DNA of 64,000 nt from Amaranthus tricolor (Eukaryota > Streptophyta > Magnoliopsida > Caryophyllales > Amaranthaceae): contig NC_080056.1 of NCBI RefSeq assembly GCF_026212465.1, positions 11,141,089 to 11,205,088 on the forward strand. Direction: 5' to 3'. A model generated the notes under the pieces. That model saw only the letters and a list, made by a program, of their open reading frames with translations. It searched no databases and had not been told where the DNA came from. Positions 45,101-57,570 of this stretch are shown here, piece after piece. Made by a program: the position numbers and the translations under genes. The stretch's first letter is position 1. Each line of letters starts with the position of its first letter.

Positions 45101-47418
45101 TGATTTGCTTCCATGTACCCTAATCTTATAATGTTACTTCCTTTTGATGTTCTTGATTTATATTACCACCCCTCACCAAAACTTATTTTCAAACAGAGCA
45201 ACGATGTTTGGTTCTGTTTGGGTATTTGGACCCTGCACAATCTTTTTACAATTAAAAAATACTTTCAACATGACATACTGTTTTTACTTCTAGTCTTTGT
45301 TCTAGTTTGATTTGGTGTGTCTGCATGGGTTTTCATGGTTTAATCTTCTTTTGTACTTTGATTAATATTGTCTGTGTCATCTCCAGGCATCTGTTACGTA
45401 TGTGATTTGTTTATTTTTTTGTCTTGCTCTAATAATAAATGCTAAATCAATATTTGTAATTGAGGTGAACTTTTGTAGAAGTTTGCTGATGTCACAGCTT
45501 CATGCTTTGACCTATTTGGGTGATTTATCGGCTAGCTAATTGTGGTGGATGTGGGTCTAATGTGCTTGCTGAAATTCACTTGTGACACGTTTCGTTGTCA
45601 GTATTAAATAGTGGGAATTATAATGGAAAGTTAGTGTAATTTTGGTAAGAAAATTTCTTGACAAGTTTGTTCTAATGCATTCATCTCATTTTCTTCACAA
45701 AACTCATTCCCATGCATTACTATTTGGAGAGGTGGTATTAGGTGTCAATGAAAAATCTGAAGAAAACAACTTTATTATGATCAAAGTTTCATCACCAGGG
45801 AATGAAATGTACATTTCATGAAAATTCCCACTACTAACATTTAGTACCAACAATTAAAAGGGCCGTAGATGTACAAGTAGGCTTTTCTCAGTTGATAGTT
45901 GACATATTGGCAACTGAGGAATCCAGGTTATCTTATTGTGGATTTCCCTTAACTTAGCTGTGTACCACCTTATTTCAGAATTTGTAGGGCTTGCTCTTAT
46001 CTGATTGATGCATTTTTCTCAACCTTTTTCTTAACTTCATTGTTGTTGTTTAACAGGTATGATCTTGATAGCACCGAAGAAGAAAGAGAAGCTGTCAGAA
46101 ATAGGAACAGGTTATTTGGATGTATTTGAAAGTTTTTTATTGTCGTAATAAATTTTCTGTTAATTTTTTTTGTGTTGCTACATAAACTCTTATTTTGTTC
46201 TTGTTCTGCAGAAAGGAGTATGAAAAACTCAGAAGACAGAGCCGACGACTACTAAGACAAACTGATGAGAATTTGAAGCCAAATAGCAATGCGAAGAGTG
46301 AGATTACAGAGCCAAGTTCACCTGCTTCAGAAGTGGTTAGTGCTCATGAGTCCCTCTGTAGTGAAAGGGGAAGTTCAGATCTTGAGTTCTCAGAAAATCA
46401 TTCTAGTTCGGTATTGGATAGGACCAGTAGCTCTCAACAGATCACAAGTTCTACTTCTGTAGTGTATGATTCGTCTGAGGTGGGGTCATCAGAAGATGAG
46501 CAATTTTATGAAAACTCCCCTCTGGTAGAGCATGAAAATGAGCACGATGTGTCTCTAAAGGGAAATGTTCCCGCATCAAAGACAAATATGCAGTCTAATG
46601 TTTTTCGATCTGAAGATTTTGCTACCTGGCAACGTATAATCCGTCTTGATGCTGTTCGGGCCAATGCAGAATGGATAGCTTATTCCCCTTCTCAGGCTGC
46701 AATATCAGAAGACCGGGCACGATGCTGTGCTGAGGCGGTAGGACTCAAAGATTATGATCACCTTGAGCCGTGCAGGGTTTTCCATGCTGCGCGATTGGTG
46801 GCAATACTCGAAGCCTATGCTATTTATGACTCTGAAATTGGTTATTGTCAAGGTATGAGCGATCTACTTTCCCCAATAATATCAGTAATTGAGGAGGACC
46901 ATATGGCATTTTGGTGTTTTGTTGGGTTTATGAAGAAGGCTCGTCATAACTTCAGGCTAGATGAAGTGGGAATTCGTCGACAACTTAATATTGTGGCCAA
47001 AATTATAAAATACAAAGACTCCCACCTTTATAGACACTTGGTAAAGCTTCAGGCAGAGGATTGTTTTTTTGTGTACCGAATGGTGGTGGTCCTGTTTAGG
47101 CGTGAGCTGAATTTCGAGCAGACTCTCTGTCTGTGGGAAGTGATGTGGGCTGATCAGGCTGCACTCAGGTCTGGAGTGGGCAAGACAGCTTGGAGCAGAA
47201 TAAGACAACGGGCTCCACCAACCGAAGATCTGCTGTTGTATGCCATTGCTGCTTCTGTTTTGCAGAGAAGAAAACAATTCATAGAAAAGTACAATAGCAT
47301 GGATGAGATCTTGAGGGAATGCAATAACATGGCTGGACAACTTGATGTCTGGAAACTCTTAGATGATGCACATCATCTGGTAATGACTCTTCATGATAAA
47401 ATTGATGCAACCGTTTAA
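42131..47418 (+). CDS. TBC-domain Rab GTPase-activating protein (TBC1D15/Gyp7-like), 538 aa
   Basis: Exons 42131-42300, 44388-44523, 44920-44969, 46057-46110 and 46212-47418; phases join to 1,617 bp. Exon 1a encodes a glycine/alanine-rich hydrophobic segment (AVAVAITAVAGLAVVAAVVY, about residues 36-55), a possible membrane anchor. Then comes SPWSRKRIKNALTPEQWRNS, RAEVWPFLLGVYDL, an acidic/serine-rich linker (residues 150-270) and the catalytic core: IIRLDAVR with arginine finger Arg286, and YCQG with glutamine finger Gln350. TBC proteins speed GTP hydrolysis by Rab GTPases by the dual-finger mechanism, controlling vesicle traffic; both fingers are present. An alternative first exon (1b, 42475-42692) is listed separately. 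Which Rab is the target cannot be read from the sequence. Confidence 0.93.
42475..42692 (+). other. Candidate alternative first exon (1b) of the TBC gene
   Basis: ATG at 42475 begins MKALRKSHTCSSSSS, like the serine-rich N-terminus I recall for plant TBC1D15-like proteins. The frame stays open to 42692, where GA/GTTTCC gives a weak donor with the same phase (2) as exon 1a, so it would join exon 2 as D-G-N-V-K-S-P-W. Part of the exon (LFVVASSSPG) reads better in another frame, suggesting a past frameshift. It may be a real alternative start, or intronic relic of one. Confidence 0.4.
43910..44160. mobile_element. Stowaway MITE in intron 1 of the TBC gene
   Basis: TA at 43908-43909 and 44161-44162. 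Ends CTTCTTCAGTTCCTCTCAAT and inverted CTCCCTCGGTCCCTCTCATT. 251 bp. Confidence 0.8.
45597..45866. mobile_element. MITE family D copy 2, in a TBC-gene intron
   Basis: Shares TGCATTCATCTCATTTTCTTC, GAGGTGGTATTAGGTGTCAATG and CAAAGTTTCATCACCA with copy 1 at 27.4-27.7 kb. Ends are degraded (GGCCCTTTTAATTG inverted at right). Confidence 0.6.
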
Positions 47419-47666
47419 AGGCCTTAGCTCTTCTTTTGTAGCACATGATACGGGGCCATGTTCAAAAATATTCGATGTTGAACAAATTTTCGGAAGGCCT
47501 AATCTTGTTCATTCTGGTGTTTGATTCTTCATAATATCTCGCGATGGATAAACAATATATTCAAATTATCAAGAAATTTTTTTCCATTTCACTTGTACTA
47601 AACACACACATGATGTCAGGGATGATTTACCTCGGAGCTCTAGAACCGAAGTTGTTGGTTGGTAAT

Positions 47667-49192
47667 TGATGCGTGTTTGGGTTGGAAATCCTCAATGCAA
47701 TGTGAAGATCTAAGCCAGCCTTCAATTCCACGTAATGTGATAGCCAAACAAACTCAAAACACACATGAAACAGTGATATGATTCACACAAACAGAACAAG
47801 TTTGTAGGGTGAATCTTGAATTGAAAGACTAGGAGTTTAACCCTCTAAGGCCAACAATTTCCTAAGTATAACCAAGGACTACTCTCAGCTTTAATAGGAT
47901 GATGATCTTGCACTACTCAAGATCTTTGAGTGTTCATACACACTCAAGGAGAAAACAAAGGAAACAATCCAATGAATCTTAATTTCTGAATTTTTATTAA
48001 ACTTGAAACATGTGTTTTACAAAGCTAGGGACGTCTATATATAGACTTGAGGAACGGGGGAAATACAATGACAAAGCTAAGGACACGTACAACTAACTAT
48101 AACGGTCATTAAAAGACACGTGCAAAACATGTGCACATTAAAAACAAGAGAAACAAGCTAAACAGGACATTCTGACATTCTGACCAAAGGTTGCTGAACA
48201 GGTGACCTTCCACGTATCTTCTTGTGCTCTTTAAATGGTTGATGATGGCCATGATTAGTCAAGGTAGCAAGTTTCTAGTGCAAAGATTCCATTTCTACCC
48301 TTGGAGGCCCAAATGATTGGAAGATACGATCTAGCCAAGGCTTGCTAGGTCTGCTGGTCAGCAGTTTCATCCTGATACTGCTGTGCACATGTTGTTGAGT
48401 GAAGAACCTTCATCTCTACTTCTTGAGGTCTTCCCATGCCCGATAAAAGAACTCTTGGATTACCACATGAAGATCCATATGTAGAGATTCCATTATCATC
48501 TTCCATGCTTCCCAAGGTGCATAGGCTTGCTCTAATAAACTCGTGCAAGGTCTGCTGGTTGACATTCAATATCAAAGGCTGCTAGGCAGTTTCTGTTGAG
48601 TGGGTGACCTTCACAGCTACTTTTAGTGGGTTATCTATGATGTAAAACAATGTTATTGGGCCAAGATATGAAGGCCTATATGCCAAGATTCCAAAATGAC
48701 CTTCTACAACCTCTGAATCATTCTTGGCTGAGCTGTACAAGGCCTTCAAGGTTGGCTGGTCGACAGTTTGTTGAGCTGTTGTTCTGGCTTCTGATTTAGC
48801 TTCTGTTCTGTTGCATTTGATGAATCTTTCTCTTTGTTTTTGTTTTGTAGCTTTTTTTCTTGTATTATTCAACCTTGATCCATCCAAATATGGATCAGTA
48901 ATGAATCTGTCAAAGTTGAGCAAAGAGGGAAACAATTGGGAAGAACGTGAAAACTGCGGCTTGTATTCGAGAAAATTGTTGCTTGCGTTTGGTTGCAACG
49001 ATCCGCAGAAATGTGTAATGAGGAAAATAATCAAAGTAGATGTCTTCTGTGCAGTCGTAGAGAAAATACCATGTGAATCAAATTCCAATTTAGAACTGAA
49101 TTGTGAATGACGAAATGTTCATGTTAAATTTCACAGGTTGTTAATGGAAATTGCAGAAGTAATCTTCAATTAGTCATGGTTAGACTGATACA
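47667..49192 (-). mobile_element. Antisense LTR-like element (family L, copy 2) downstream of the TBC gene
   Basis: Read on the minus strand: TGTATCAG at 49192, a long upstream part with internal CTGCTGGTCAGCAG-like repeats (48.3-48.8 kb), then TTTTTAATGTGCACATGTTTTG and a GTCTATATATAGACGTCCC TATA-like box (about 48030). The leader ends in CAAACACGCATCA at 47667. Copy 1 at 4 kb has the same order and the same CGCATCA end. Open stretches at 48345-48575 and 48582-49088 belong to this U3-like part and have no recognised domain. No target duplication was confirmed. Confidence 0.5.
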
Positions 49193-50318
49193 TGGTGAAA
49201 AGATAGGTTAAAATGGACAATTGTCCATAATATGACTATGATCCAACCCATTTTTCAAAATAAAATTGAATTAACTCGATAATGATTCGACCACCAAACA
49301 CCTTTGACTCGACAATTTGAATGTGCATCTCTACTGATGAATATATATTGTTATGTTAAATATTGTATGATTCTTAGTGTTAATGCTTTCTTTAAGCAAA
49401 AAATAACCCAAATTTTATTGACGATCTTTCTGCTATTGCTTTATCTAACTGAATCAATAGCCGATTAACACTTTAAATTAGGTTAGGTTACCTGAGAGCC
49501 AATACATTTGGTACAACGACAATCTTCTTTATAAGGGGCCTATAATAAAACAACATTTGTTTAACCAGCTAAAAATAAATCCATATATTGTTTATTTTTA
49601 AATAAACACGCCTACTAGATATATCTACTAAAAATAAACACATCTATTGTTTGTAAACTATCTTCAAAGTTTCTTTGCAAGTTAAGTAAACAAATAGATG
49701 AGTTTATTCAAAATAAATTGTAGTTAAATTTTTTTTTTATCGATTCGAACAAAAGTTGATTTATGTTTAACAATTTTCCCTTTTTATGTTAAGTATAACC
49801 GTATCCCGAAGGCTAGCTAGGACTTAGGAGAGGGGAGCGATGGGTACTGTATGATGAACTTACACTCCGGAACTCCCATTAGCATGCTCACCCACCAAAT
49901 CCTACCAGCATCTTAAGAGAAGTGCTCTCCCCAGGCAGTCATCCAATTGAATGCTCAAGACAAGGATCGAGTGTCCGAGCCTTGGAGGGGAAGGGTGGCA
50001 GGGGCATCAAGACCATTTCTCACTTGTAAGTTGTGATTGAGAAGCTCGATAAAAGCGAATGATCTAACAGATAACTAACAAATACAACTAGGAACATTAG
50101 CACAATGTTGCAATTCTTAACAAAGGTTTTACAGAGAAAATTAGCCGATGAGCACCAAAACAATAGGATGTCCGAACCACAACAAAATAGCATATGACTA
50201 AAGAGCTAGGACTAAACTCTCAAATACCACAAGACGAATAAGGAATAAAACCGATCATTTCTCCAACGTCTCAGACTTCTCAATAGCTAAATTGAATTCG
50301 GAGGAAATACATAATTCT
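49193..50318. other. Intergenic between the LTR and cytochrome b5
   Basis: AT-rich with short TAAAAATAAAC repeats at 49565-49650. A more GC-rich block at 49800-50025 (GGCTAGCTAGGACTTAGGAG, CCCCAGGCAGTCATCC) has no recognisable coding content. The final part is probably cytochrome b5 3' UTR. Confidence 0.35.
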
Positions 50319-53221
50319 CTAATCCTCCTTTTTGGTATATTGTCGCACGACAAAAGCAAGCCCCAAAATGAGAAGGGGTACCACGAACTGTAAGATCTTG
50401 ATTATAAACTCCGGTGTCTTATCCTGATTGTAATGAGCTTGTTGCGGTGGAACATATATCCGCTTTAGTGGGACAGTTGATACATCAACTTCGCCTATGT
50501 AGTATTTGTCCATCATTTCTCTGGCAGAATCGCTGTGTCCAACATCTTCGAAGTCATTTGTTGCATCTTTTCCTACAAATTCAACACAGAACTTGTATGT
50601 CAATTGTCATGTAAAAGTTGAATCGTAAGCCTCTCAAGGTAAAAATGTAAACAAGATAATAAAGGAACAAACCAGTTGCTGATAGAAGAACTTCATCACC
50701 ACCGGGATGATCATCCATGAATGGAGTTACATCATATACCTGTATACATCAATCAACTAAGTCTCAACCATATTTGTGACGCTATTCCAATTATTCATGA
50801 TCAAGGATAAGTTTTAGTAATGAGTATGTAGACCGTTAAGGCATTCTCCTCTTTAGTCAAAGTGTCAAACAGTAGTTACATGGAATGTGGAACGTAGCCA
50901 CGTTCCGCGATCCGGAAACGTCCATCCACAATCACCACGAAACGCAACCCAATTTGCTCAAGATAACGTCACGGTATAGAAAACTTTTTTTAAAATGTAT
51001 TTTCACCTTCATTTACAAAGAAGAAAAACCAACATGAATTGATGAAACATAGAAAACTAATAAAAATCCACTTAAAAACAAATTTTTTAAAGCAAAAAAA
51101 TCATTTTAATTTAATTTTAATTTCAAATATATTTTGTTATACATAATGTATCTCAAACCCAATAGTTCCCGAGTCAATCTAGATTGCGTTCCTTGTTTCC
51201 GTTCCCCGTCACAAATCGAATGTCGTTCAAGGTAACAATGAGTCAAACTTTGGAAATCCCATTATATATAAAGTACAACTAAAACATTGCTAATCTTAGA
51301 GCAAAGGATTATTTCAGGATGTAAGGATAGATGTAGAATCATTCGAATGCAATGTACAAACAGTTCAGCACATATGCATATTCAAAACACAAAGCAATAA
51401 AGCCAAACTTATATAAAGAAATACCTAGTAAAAATGCACTATCGGACAACTCTAAAGGCTATGACATCGAAAGTAAAGAGAGAATGTCACTAATGTACAC
51501 ACCGAATCACATTGGGTAAGACAGTTATATGAGCATATATGGTTTGTGCAGTGAACAAAGGTACTTCAACCTGGCTACTATTCGAGTAAGCAGACAAAAC
51601 AGGTGTTCAATACCAAGTCTTGGTCTTGGTATTAGTCGTCAGCTCAGTGCCTGCACAAAGTCAGGGTCCGGGGGGAGAGGTGTTCACTACTAAGTGCTAC
51701 TTGAAAAAATAAATGAAGAATTCTGATTCAGGGATCATGATAGTCAATTGTCAAAGAACTTGGCAGTGCAAATTATGTATCAATGCCATATCTACCCGAG
51801 TTTTCGAGAGAAAATTTCACTCTTACAAAGGATTGCAAAAGAGGTGTGTTTACAGGACGATACAAGTTTACACATCAGGTTCTCTGTCATCACAGAAGAA
51901 TATACAAAAGACACGAAGATAGAGAAGACTGCTAGGCTAGTGTACTATAAATTTTGAGTGTTTCGGAATAATTTTCTCTCTAAATTTCCACCTTAATTAA
52001 TACTTCTATTAAGATGACACAATCACACTCTCTACCCTTGAAAACATGTATTTCAAGTTGGATGAAGACGGAAGAATCAAGAGTTCAAGTAAATAACAAA
52101 TAAACTTTACACGAATGATCGATTTTTCTTAAATATCACATGTTCATCCCTTCATTTACAAATTAGCTAGAAACAAGGGATTCCTTATACAATCTTCCAA
52201 TCTCTGCCATAATTATACAAATCCCTCTCAATTTAACTCGTAAGAAAGTAATATACTCCCACTTCTAGAAAATAATTGTCACATTGATATTCTAGTTTCC
52301 TCTCCCAATCAATACTTCTCCGTCTTCTCCGTATTCATATTAATATCAATTTATACATTTACATTTTATATTTGCATATTCATTTTAAGTTATACTACAT
52401 TTATTGTACTCAGTGAAACACATTCGCAAATTACTTTCGCCTTTTGATTTCGCGATTCGCTCAAAAATTTCAAAAATAGCCTAAAACCAACCATAATTCG
52501 ACTTTTTCGATTCGCGACTTGCAAGCCAATTAGCAAATCATGTGACACTAATTATAAAATTCTTGCATAATGAGTTGACAAGTCATCATTAGGATTCAAA
52601 ACTTACCCCACTTTAAGAGTCGGTTTTATTTGTCAAGATTGAATGCAAGACGTATTATTTATCCCCACATCACCAATGCCACACTCTTGTGAACAAGACT
52701 AGGTTGTGACACCTTAACTTTGCGTCCTACCTTCGAGTTTGCTACATTTTTTTAAATGGCCCAACATTATCCCAAGATTTAAATTATAGGGTAAGCATAT
52801 GGCAAAAACACTATTTTAAGAATAAGTGACCGTTTCCCTCAACATTCTAATCAGAGCATCAACTATTTTCAAGTGCAACTCATCAAAATACACTTTTCTA
52901 TGAAACAAACAAAATCATCAGCACTCCTTATTCCTTAATCAAATTAATAAGCATTCTACTGATCACTGATTAACAATTTCATCATAACACAAATCAAATT
53001 CAAATTCAATTTCCAAAAAATAAAAACAATCTGAAAACTACCCAATAGAGAAAATCATATAAGAACAAAAATCTGTGTACCACCCAATAGTAAAATAAAG
53101 AAAATTCAAAGAAAAAAAGAAAAAAAGATCTGACCTTTCCTGAGATAATCAACCAGCAATCCTTCGTGCTATTGTGCTTAGAAACTTCTTCAAAGGTGTG
53201 AACTTTACCATCTGAAGCCAT
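50319..53221 (-). CDS. Cytochrome b5, tail-anchored (135 aa, 3 coding exons)
   Basis: Exons 53221-53135, 50739-50673 and 50572-50319 with GT-AG introns and consistent phases (408 bp). The N-terminus MASDGKVHTFEEVSKHNSTK leads into a heme domain with the HPGGD motif (His40) and second heme ligand His64 in FEDVGHSDSA. A linker with PPQQAHYNQD follows, then a single hydrophobic tail (about residues 107-127, KILQFVVPLLILGLAFVV) and a charged end RQYTKKED. Length is typical. Known role: electron donor from NADH-cytochrome b5 reductase or cytochrome P450 reductase to desaturases, hydroxylases and P450s at the ER membrane, post-translationally inserted by its tail. Intron 1 is 2.4 kb. The start is the only ATG that gives the conserved N-terminus. 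Confidence 0.96.
50885..51240. repeat. Possible small TIR element in cytochrome b5 intron 1
   Basis: GGAACGTAGCCACGTTCC then GATCCGGAAACG at 50890-50925 is echoed in inverted order by GCGTTCCTTGTTTCCGTTCC at 51187-51207. The ends are imperfect, with no target duplication seen. The rest of this intron (51240-53130) is AT-rich and no gene was recognised in it. Confidence 0.3.
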
Positions 53222-53420
53222 TTTAATAACCCTTTCCTTGATTCTGCAAAAGAAAACAGAATTAAAAATAAAAAGCTTAAATCCAAAAGGAAAAATGAGA
53301 AAGATAAATAATGTTCTCAGATCAAGATCAGGTTTCGTTACTTACAAGGAGTAGAGACAAAGAGAAAGAAAAAAAGGTATTTGATGGGTTTATAGTCTAT
53401 AGTTTATACTTGCTCACCAA
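53222..53420 (-). promoter_or_regulatory. Cytochrome b5 5' UTR with a leader intron and TATA-like box
   Basis: On the minus strand a TATAAAC-type box lies near 53395-53389, followed by a purine/pyrimidine leader. A GTAAGT donor at 53345-53340 and a TTTTGCAG acceptor ending at 53244 mark a 5' UTR intron of about 100 bp, leaving the ATG at 53221 in the next exon. Leader introns are common in plant housekeeping genes. Inferred from sequence, not transcripts. Confidence 0.55.
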
Positions 53421-53573
53421 CCACGTTTTCATATGTTCAATGAAGTAATGGAGTGGGAAAGAAATTGTATCGGAAAAAAGGTTTTTTTATTTAGTGGTCA
53501 GCAAAATTAATCCCGATATTTTGAAAAATTTATTGGTTTACGTGTATACAACTACACAAGTCGTTTTGACTTT

Positions 53574-54778
53574 TTTGATTGCACCACGAGCACACATCTG
53601 CGAAACACGGACACGGCTGGCAACTGACGTGTCGCGTGTCCGACACGCCAAATGAAGTGTCCAATTTTTTAATATTTTTTCGGACACGTGGACACGGCAA
53701 GGACACGCGACGGACACGGCAAGGGACACGGCAAGAGTCACGGACACGTTTTTTAAAAAAAATAATAATAAAATAAAAAAATTGAAATTCTGATACCCAC
53801 ATTCCTTTTCATAAGTCACTGATACAGTGACTTGAGTCTTGAATACCCAATACCCATTTCCCTTCCCTCTCAAAGTCTCAATTCCCTCTCTTGCTCTCAC
53901 TCCTCTCAACTCTCTTTCACTCTAACCCTAAAAACTCTACACAACTCTTCCTCCACCTCCACTGTCGCCGCCGCACTCCCGCACCACGCCACCGCCGCCG
54001 CACTCCCGCACTCCCGCACCACGCCATCAGACCATCACAGACGAATAATCCTGTAATCCACCTTCATTGTTGGATTTGAAGGAGATTGAAGGAGAAGATT
54101 TGGGGGTTGATTGAGGAATTTGATTGGAATTTGGGTGTTTGTGTTTGAGTTTTTTGTGGGTGTTTTTGGTTGGTTTTTTTGGGGTGTTTTTAGTTGGGTT
54201 TTTGGGTGTTTTTGGAGGAGGAACAAAGATAAAAGATTATTTTGGGAAAAGATGCAAAATAAAGTTTAAGAAAGAGAATTAGAGAAATAAAAAATGACAA
54301 TTGAATGCAATTGCCCACTTTAAAATTTATTTGTTTCAAAAGTATTGAATCTAGGCACCGCGTGTGGTTGGTCAACTGTTTATATATTGTTATTTAGAGC
54401 ATGCATTAATATATAAGGCTTTATATTTTCAGGAGTCTATCTAGTTGGGCACTTAAAATGAATTCAAAATCGTCCTAAAAAATAAGTAATATTTTCGGTC
54501 GTTTAAACAAATTAACTTAAAATGGAACGCGTGTGTATGACTATATTTAGATACTTATATTGTTTATTTGGTACTTATTTACATTTTATGTGAGTTTTAT
54601 GTTACTAAAGTGTTTATTTACATATATCAATTGAAGATTGTAAAGTTATTTTTAATTTGATATATTTATTATATTACCATTTTCGTGTCCCCGTGTCCGC
54701 CATTTTTAAGTTGGCGTTTTCCCGTACCCGTGTCGTGTCCGTGTCCGTGTCCGTGTCCGTTTTGGTGCAACCTAGGCA
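53574..54778. mobile_element. Transposon-like element with GGACACGG-rich inverted ends
   Basis: The left region (53590-53750) has many ACGGACACGG-type words; the right region (54680-54765) has the inverted CCGTGTCCGTGTCC. Outer words TTGCACCA (53579) and TGGTGCAA (54755-54762) are inverted too. The interior holds a CT-rich, then CCGCCGCACTCCCGCAC, stretch (53870-54020) that looks like the 5' UTR and first codons of a plant gene, with no continuing frame. Probably a non-autonomous element with captured sequence. It ends about 350 bp upstream of the cytochrome b5 ATG. Confidence 0.6.
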
Positions 54779-55409
54779 CACATGCTTAGACTATAAAAAT
54801 TATTATTTTTTTATTTTTATTTACTTTTTATACAGTTTTTAAAGTAAATTTGTAGCCTTAGTATCTCTTTATATACATTATAAAAATCACAAAAATATTT
54901 AATAAAATCTCAATTAAATTTATCTCTTCTCAAAGTGGAATATTCTAAATGGGAAGAACATTAGAAAACGAAAGGAGTAAGAGTTAAGGTAGGTAAAATA
55001 TCATCTTTCGATGAGACGATTTCAAATAAGAAATTTATATTTATTAAGTATATACTTCCTCAGTTCTGTTTTTCTTGCTACAAATTGCATGGGCACACAT
55101 ATTAATAAAACTGACTGAGCTACAATGTAGCTGATGGTTTGCTTTATAGACTATATATTTTATTATTGTTAATTGAAAAAGAAAAAAAGAAAATAAGTTG
55201 TTAGGTTGTTAGGCCTTGTACTTCACTTCTTCAATTCATTGCCTTTTTTTGCTCTCCTCCCCTTTTAAGTTGTCCATAAGAATTTGGATCCAATCCTATT
55301 TCTTTTATTAATTCTACAAAACCAACAAACCACAACATCAGTTAAGTTTTAGGGGGGTTGGGAGGGCAGTGGGAAAACAATATAAAGCACAAACAATCAG
55401 AAAAAGCAA

Positions 55410-56983
55410 ATGGTTGAAGTTCAAGGTCAAGAAGAAGAATTCATCAATCCTGATATTGAGGTATTTATATCTTACTTTGAAAACCTTAATATAGATTCTG
55501 AATTTGACATTTATGAGGAGTACACAAGTGAAAATTATGGAAACATAAATGTTAGTTTGACTTTAGAGGATCCCAATAGCCATAGTCAAACAATATCACA
55601 GGAGGAAACAGTAGCTGAAACAAACCAACAACAAACTTCAACACAGCAACCAGTAGGTCACAAGAGGGAACTGCCAGTTCAGACCAGAAAGTTAATTGTA
55701 CAGCAACTAACTTGTTTGTCTAAAGAACCAGATAGACGTTTGCCATGGGGTACAATAAAAACAATTGCATTGCAACATAACACATCTAGGTGGACAGTAG
55801 CAAGGCTTTGGGAATCAGCCAAAACAGCAATGCAAAATGGCATTATAGTTGATGTTTAATAGTAGAAAAAGGGGAAAAGTTGGTAGGAAACCAAGAGTCT
55901 TTGACATGACTCTGCTTAATGTTGTTCCAATTGAAAAGAGGACCACAATTAGAGCAATGGCAAGTGCATTAGGCATTGGGCATTCACAAGTTTATAGAAT
56001 GATGAAATCTGGTAATATTAGAGCACATACAAATTTAATTAAACCAAAACTTCTCATGACCACAAAATAAGAAGACTCAACTTTATTCTATCCCAAATAA
56101 TACTACCTAATATAGACAACATACCAAAATTCAGTTTGATGTATAATGTCGTACACATCGATGAAAAATGGTTCTACATGAGTAGGGAAACACAAAGGTA
56201 CTATTTATTTCCTTAGGAAGAGGAAGAACCATATAGGTGTGTGCAAAACAAAAATTTCATAGGTAATGTAATGTTTATAGCAGCTATTGCAAGACCTCAA
56301 AGTAGTTGTACTGGAGAAGTGTTGTGGGATGGAAAAGGAGTTTTTCCATTCACAAAAACTTATTACGCATTGAAGAGGTCAGAAAACAGACCAGCAGGTA
56401 CACCACAGCTAAGAGAAATAACAAAAGTTACACGAGATGTTATTCGAGAGAAACTAATCAACGAAGTTCTACCAGCAATCAGATTGAAATGGCTAGCAAA
56501 TGGAGTCAAAGATATTTGGATACAACAAGATAATGCCAAGCCACATATTTTAACAAATAATCAAGCATTCAATGAAGAAGACAACAAAGATGGATTTAAC
56601 ATAAGACTAGTTTGTCAACCGGCATCCAGTCCAAATATGAATATCTTAGATTTGGGTTTGTTTAGTGCACTACAATCAATTCAATTCAAGTCATTCCCGA
56701 AAGACCTCAAAGATTTGATCAAGGTGGTCAATGATGCGTACGACACTTTTGAACCAAAACTTTTAAACTACACGTGAATACAATATCAACTATGCATGAT
56801 ATAGGTGTTGAAAGCTAGAGGTGGTAATAATTACAAGAATCCACACATTGGAAAACAATAATTGGACAGGTTGGGTATATTGCCAAGACAATTAGAAATT
56901 CCTCAAGAACTTATAGATGAAGCACGTCAATTTTTATCTCATGGTATAATTAATCTCAATGATCTTCCACAAGATGATTGAAA
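55410..56983 (+). pseudogene. Mariner-like (DD39D-type) transposase of MLE-1, frameshifted
   Basis: The N-terminal part (55410-55859) has a helix-turn-helix-like segment (LPWGTIKTIALQHNTSRWTV). After a frameshift near 55855 comes GKVGRKP and RTTIRAMASALGIGHSQVYR (second HTH). A further frameshift near 56067 leads to VVHIDEKWFYM (first catalytic Asp, codon 56160-56162). TAG occurs near 56215. Then IWIQQDNAKPH (second Asp, about 56510-56545) and SSPNMNILDLGLF (third Asp, about 56630-56660). TGA at 56775-56777 precedes the conserved C-terminus (GGNNYKNPH, LPRQLEIPQELIDEARQFL). All three acidic residues are present, but four lesions block a full product. Known role: cut-and-paste transposition at TA sites and, in plants, mobilisation of Stowaway MITEs. 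Confidence 0.88.
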
Positions 56984-57570
56984 TTAATTATCAATATGTA
57001 GACATGGATTAACACCCTCATATTTTTGGATCACAAGGGTTGTCTAACTTTAGTTAAGTAGACATTTTGTAAATCATTACAATGTTATGTAGACATGGAT
57101 CAACATTTTGTAAAGGAAAGAATATATAAGACTACATTTTGTAACTATGAACTTATGCACACCTCTCCATTTAGTCATTGAGGTGGTTATTAAACACAAA
57201 AATCTAATCAAGTTAAACATCATTCATCAATCCAAGTTTCACTTGTGTACTTTTATTTAACTCTCAGATTTAATGTTTAACATCATTTCAAATTGTGCAA
57301 ATGTAAGTATTTCAGCCTCATCTTAGTGCTTGAAACGGCATTGAGACAAAACACATTAATCATTGCCAAATCAGTAACTTTATCAAATTTCAGCCTCATA
57401 CCAAGAAATTGGTGTGGCAATGAAATAACATCATATGGCAAGTTATAAATATGTTAATATCTCATGCTCATGTCAAGTAATGTAAGGTGGCAATGAAACA
57501 CGTTACAATATACACATTTTATCAGACAAATAACAATCATCATTGAGAAAGCAGATAAGTATGGGACACA

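Noticed and set aside
46957..47340. 127-codon antisense frame
   Set aside because: Shadow of the TBC coding exon on the opposite strand.
48582..49088. 168-codon antisense frame
   Set aside because: Lies in the U3-like part of the antisense LTR; no recognised domain.
49800..50025. GC-richer block suspected of being a tRNA-derived SINE or gene exon
   Set aside because: No A/B box pair, tail or reading frame could be found.
53876..54056. GC-rich frame after a CT-rich leader suggesting a gene start
   Set aside because: The frame ends at once with no continuing exon, and the segment lies between inverted transposon ends; treated as captured sequence.
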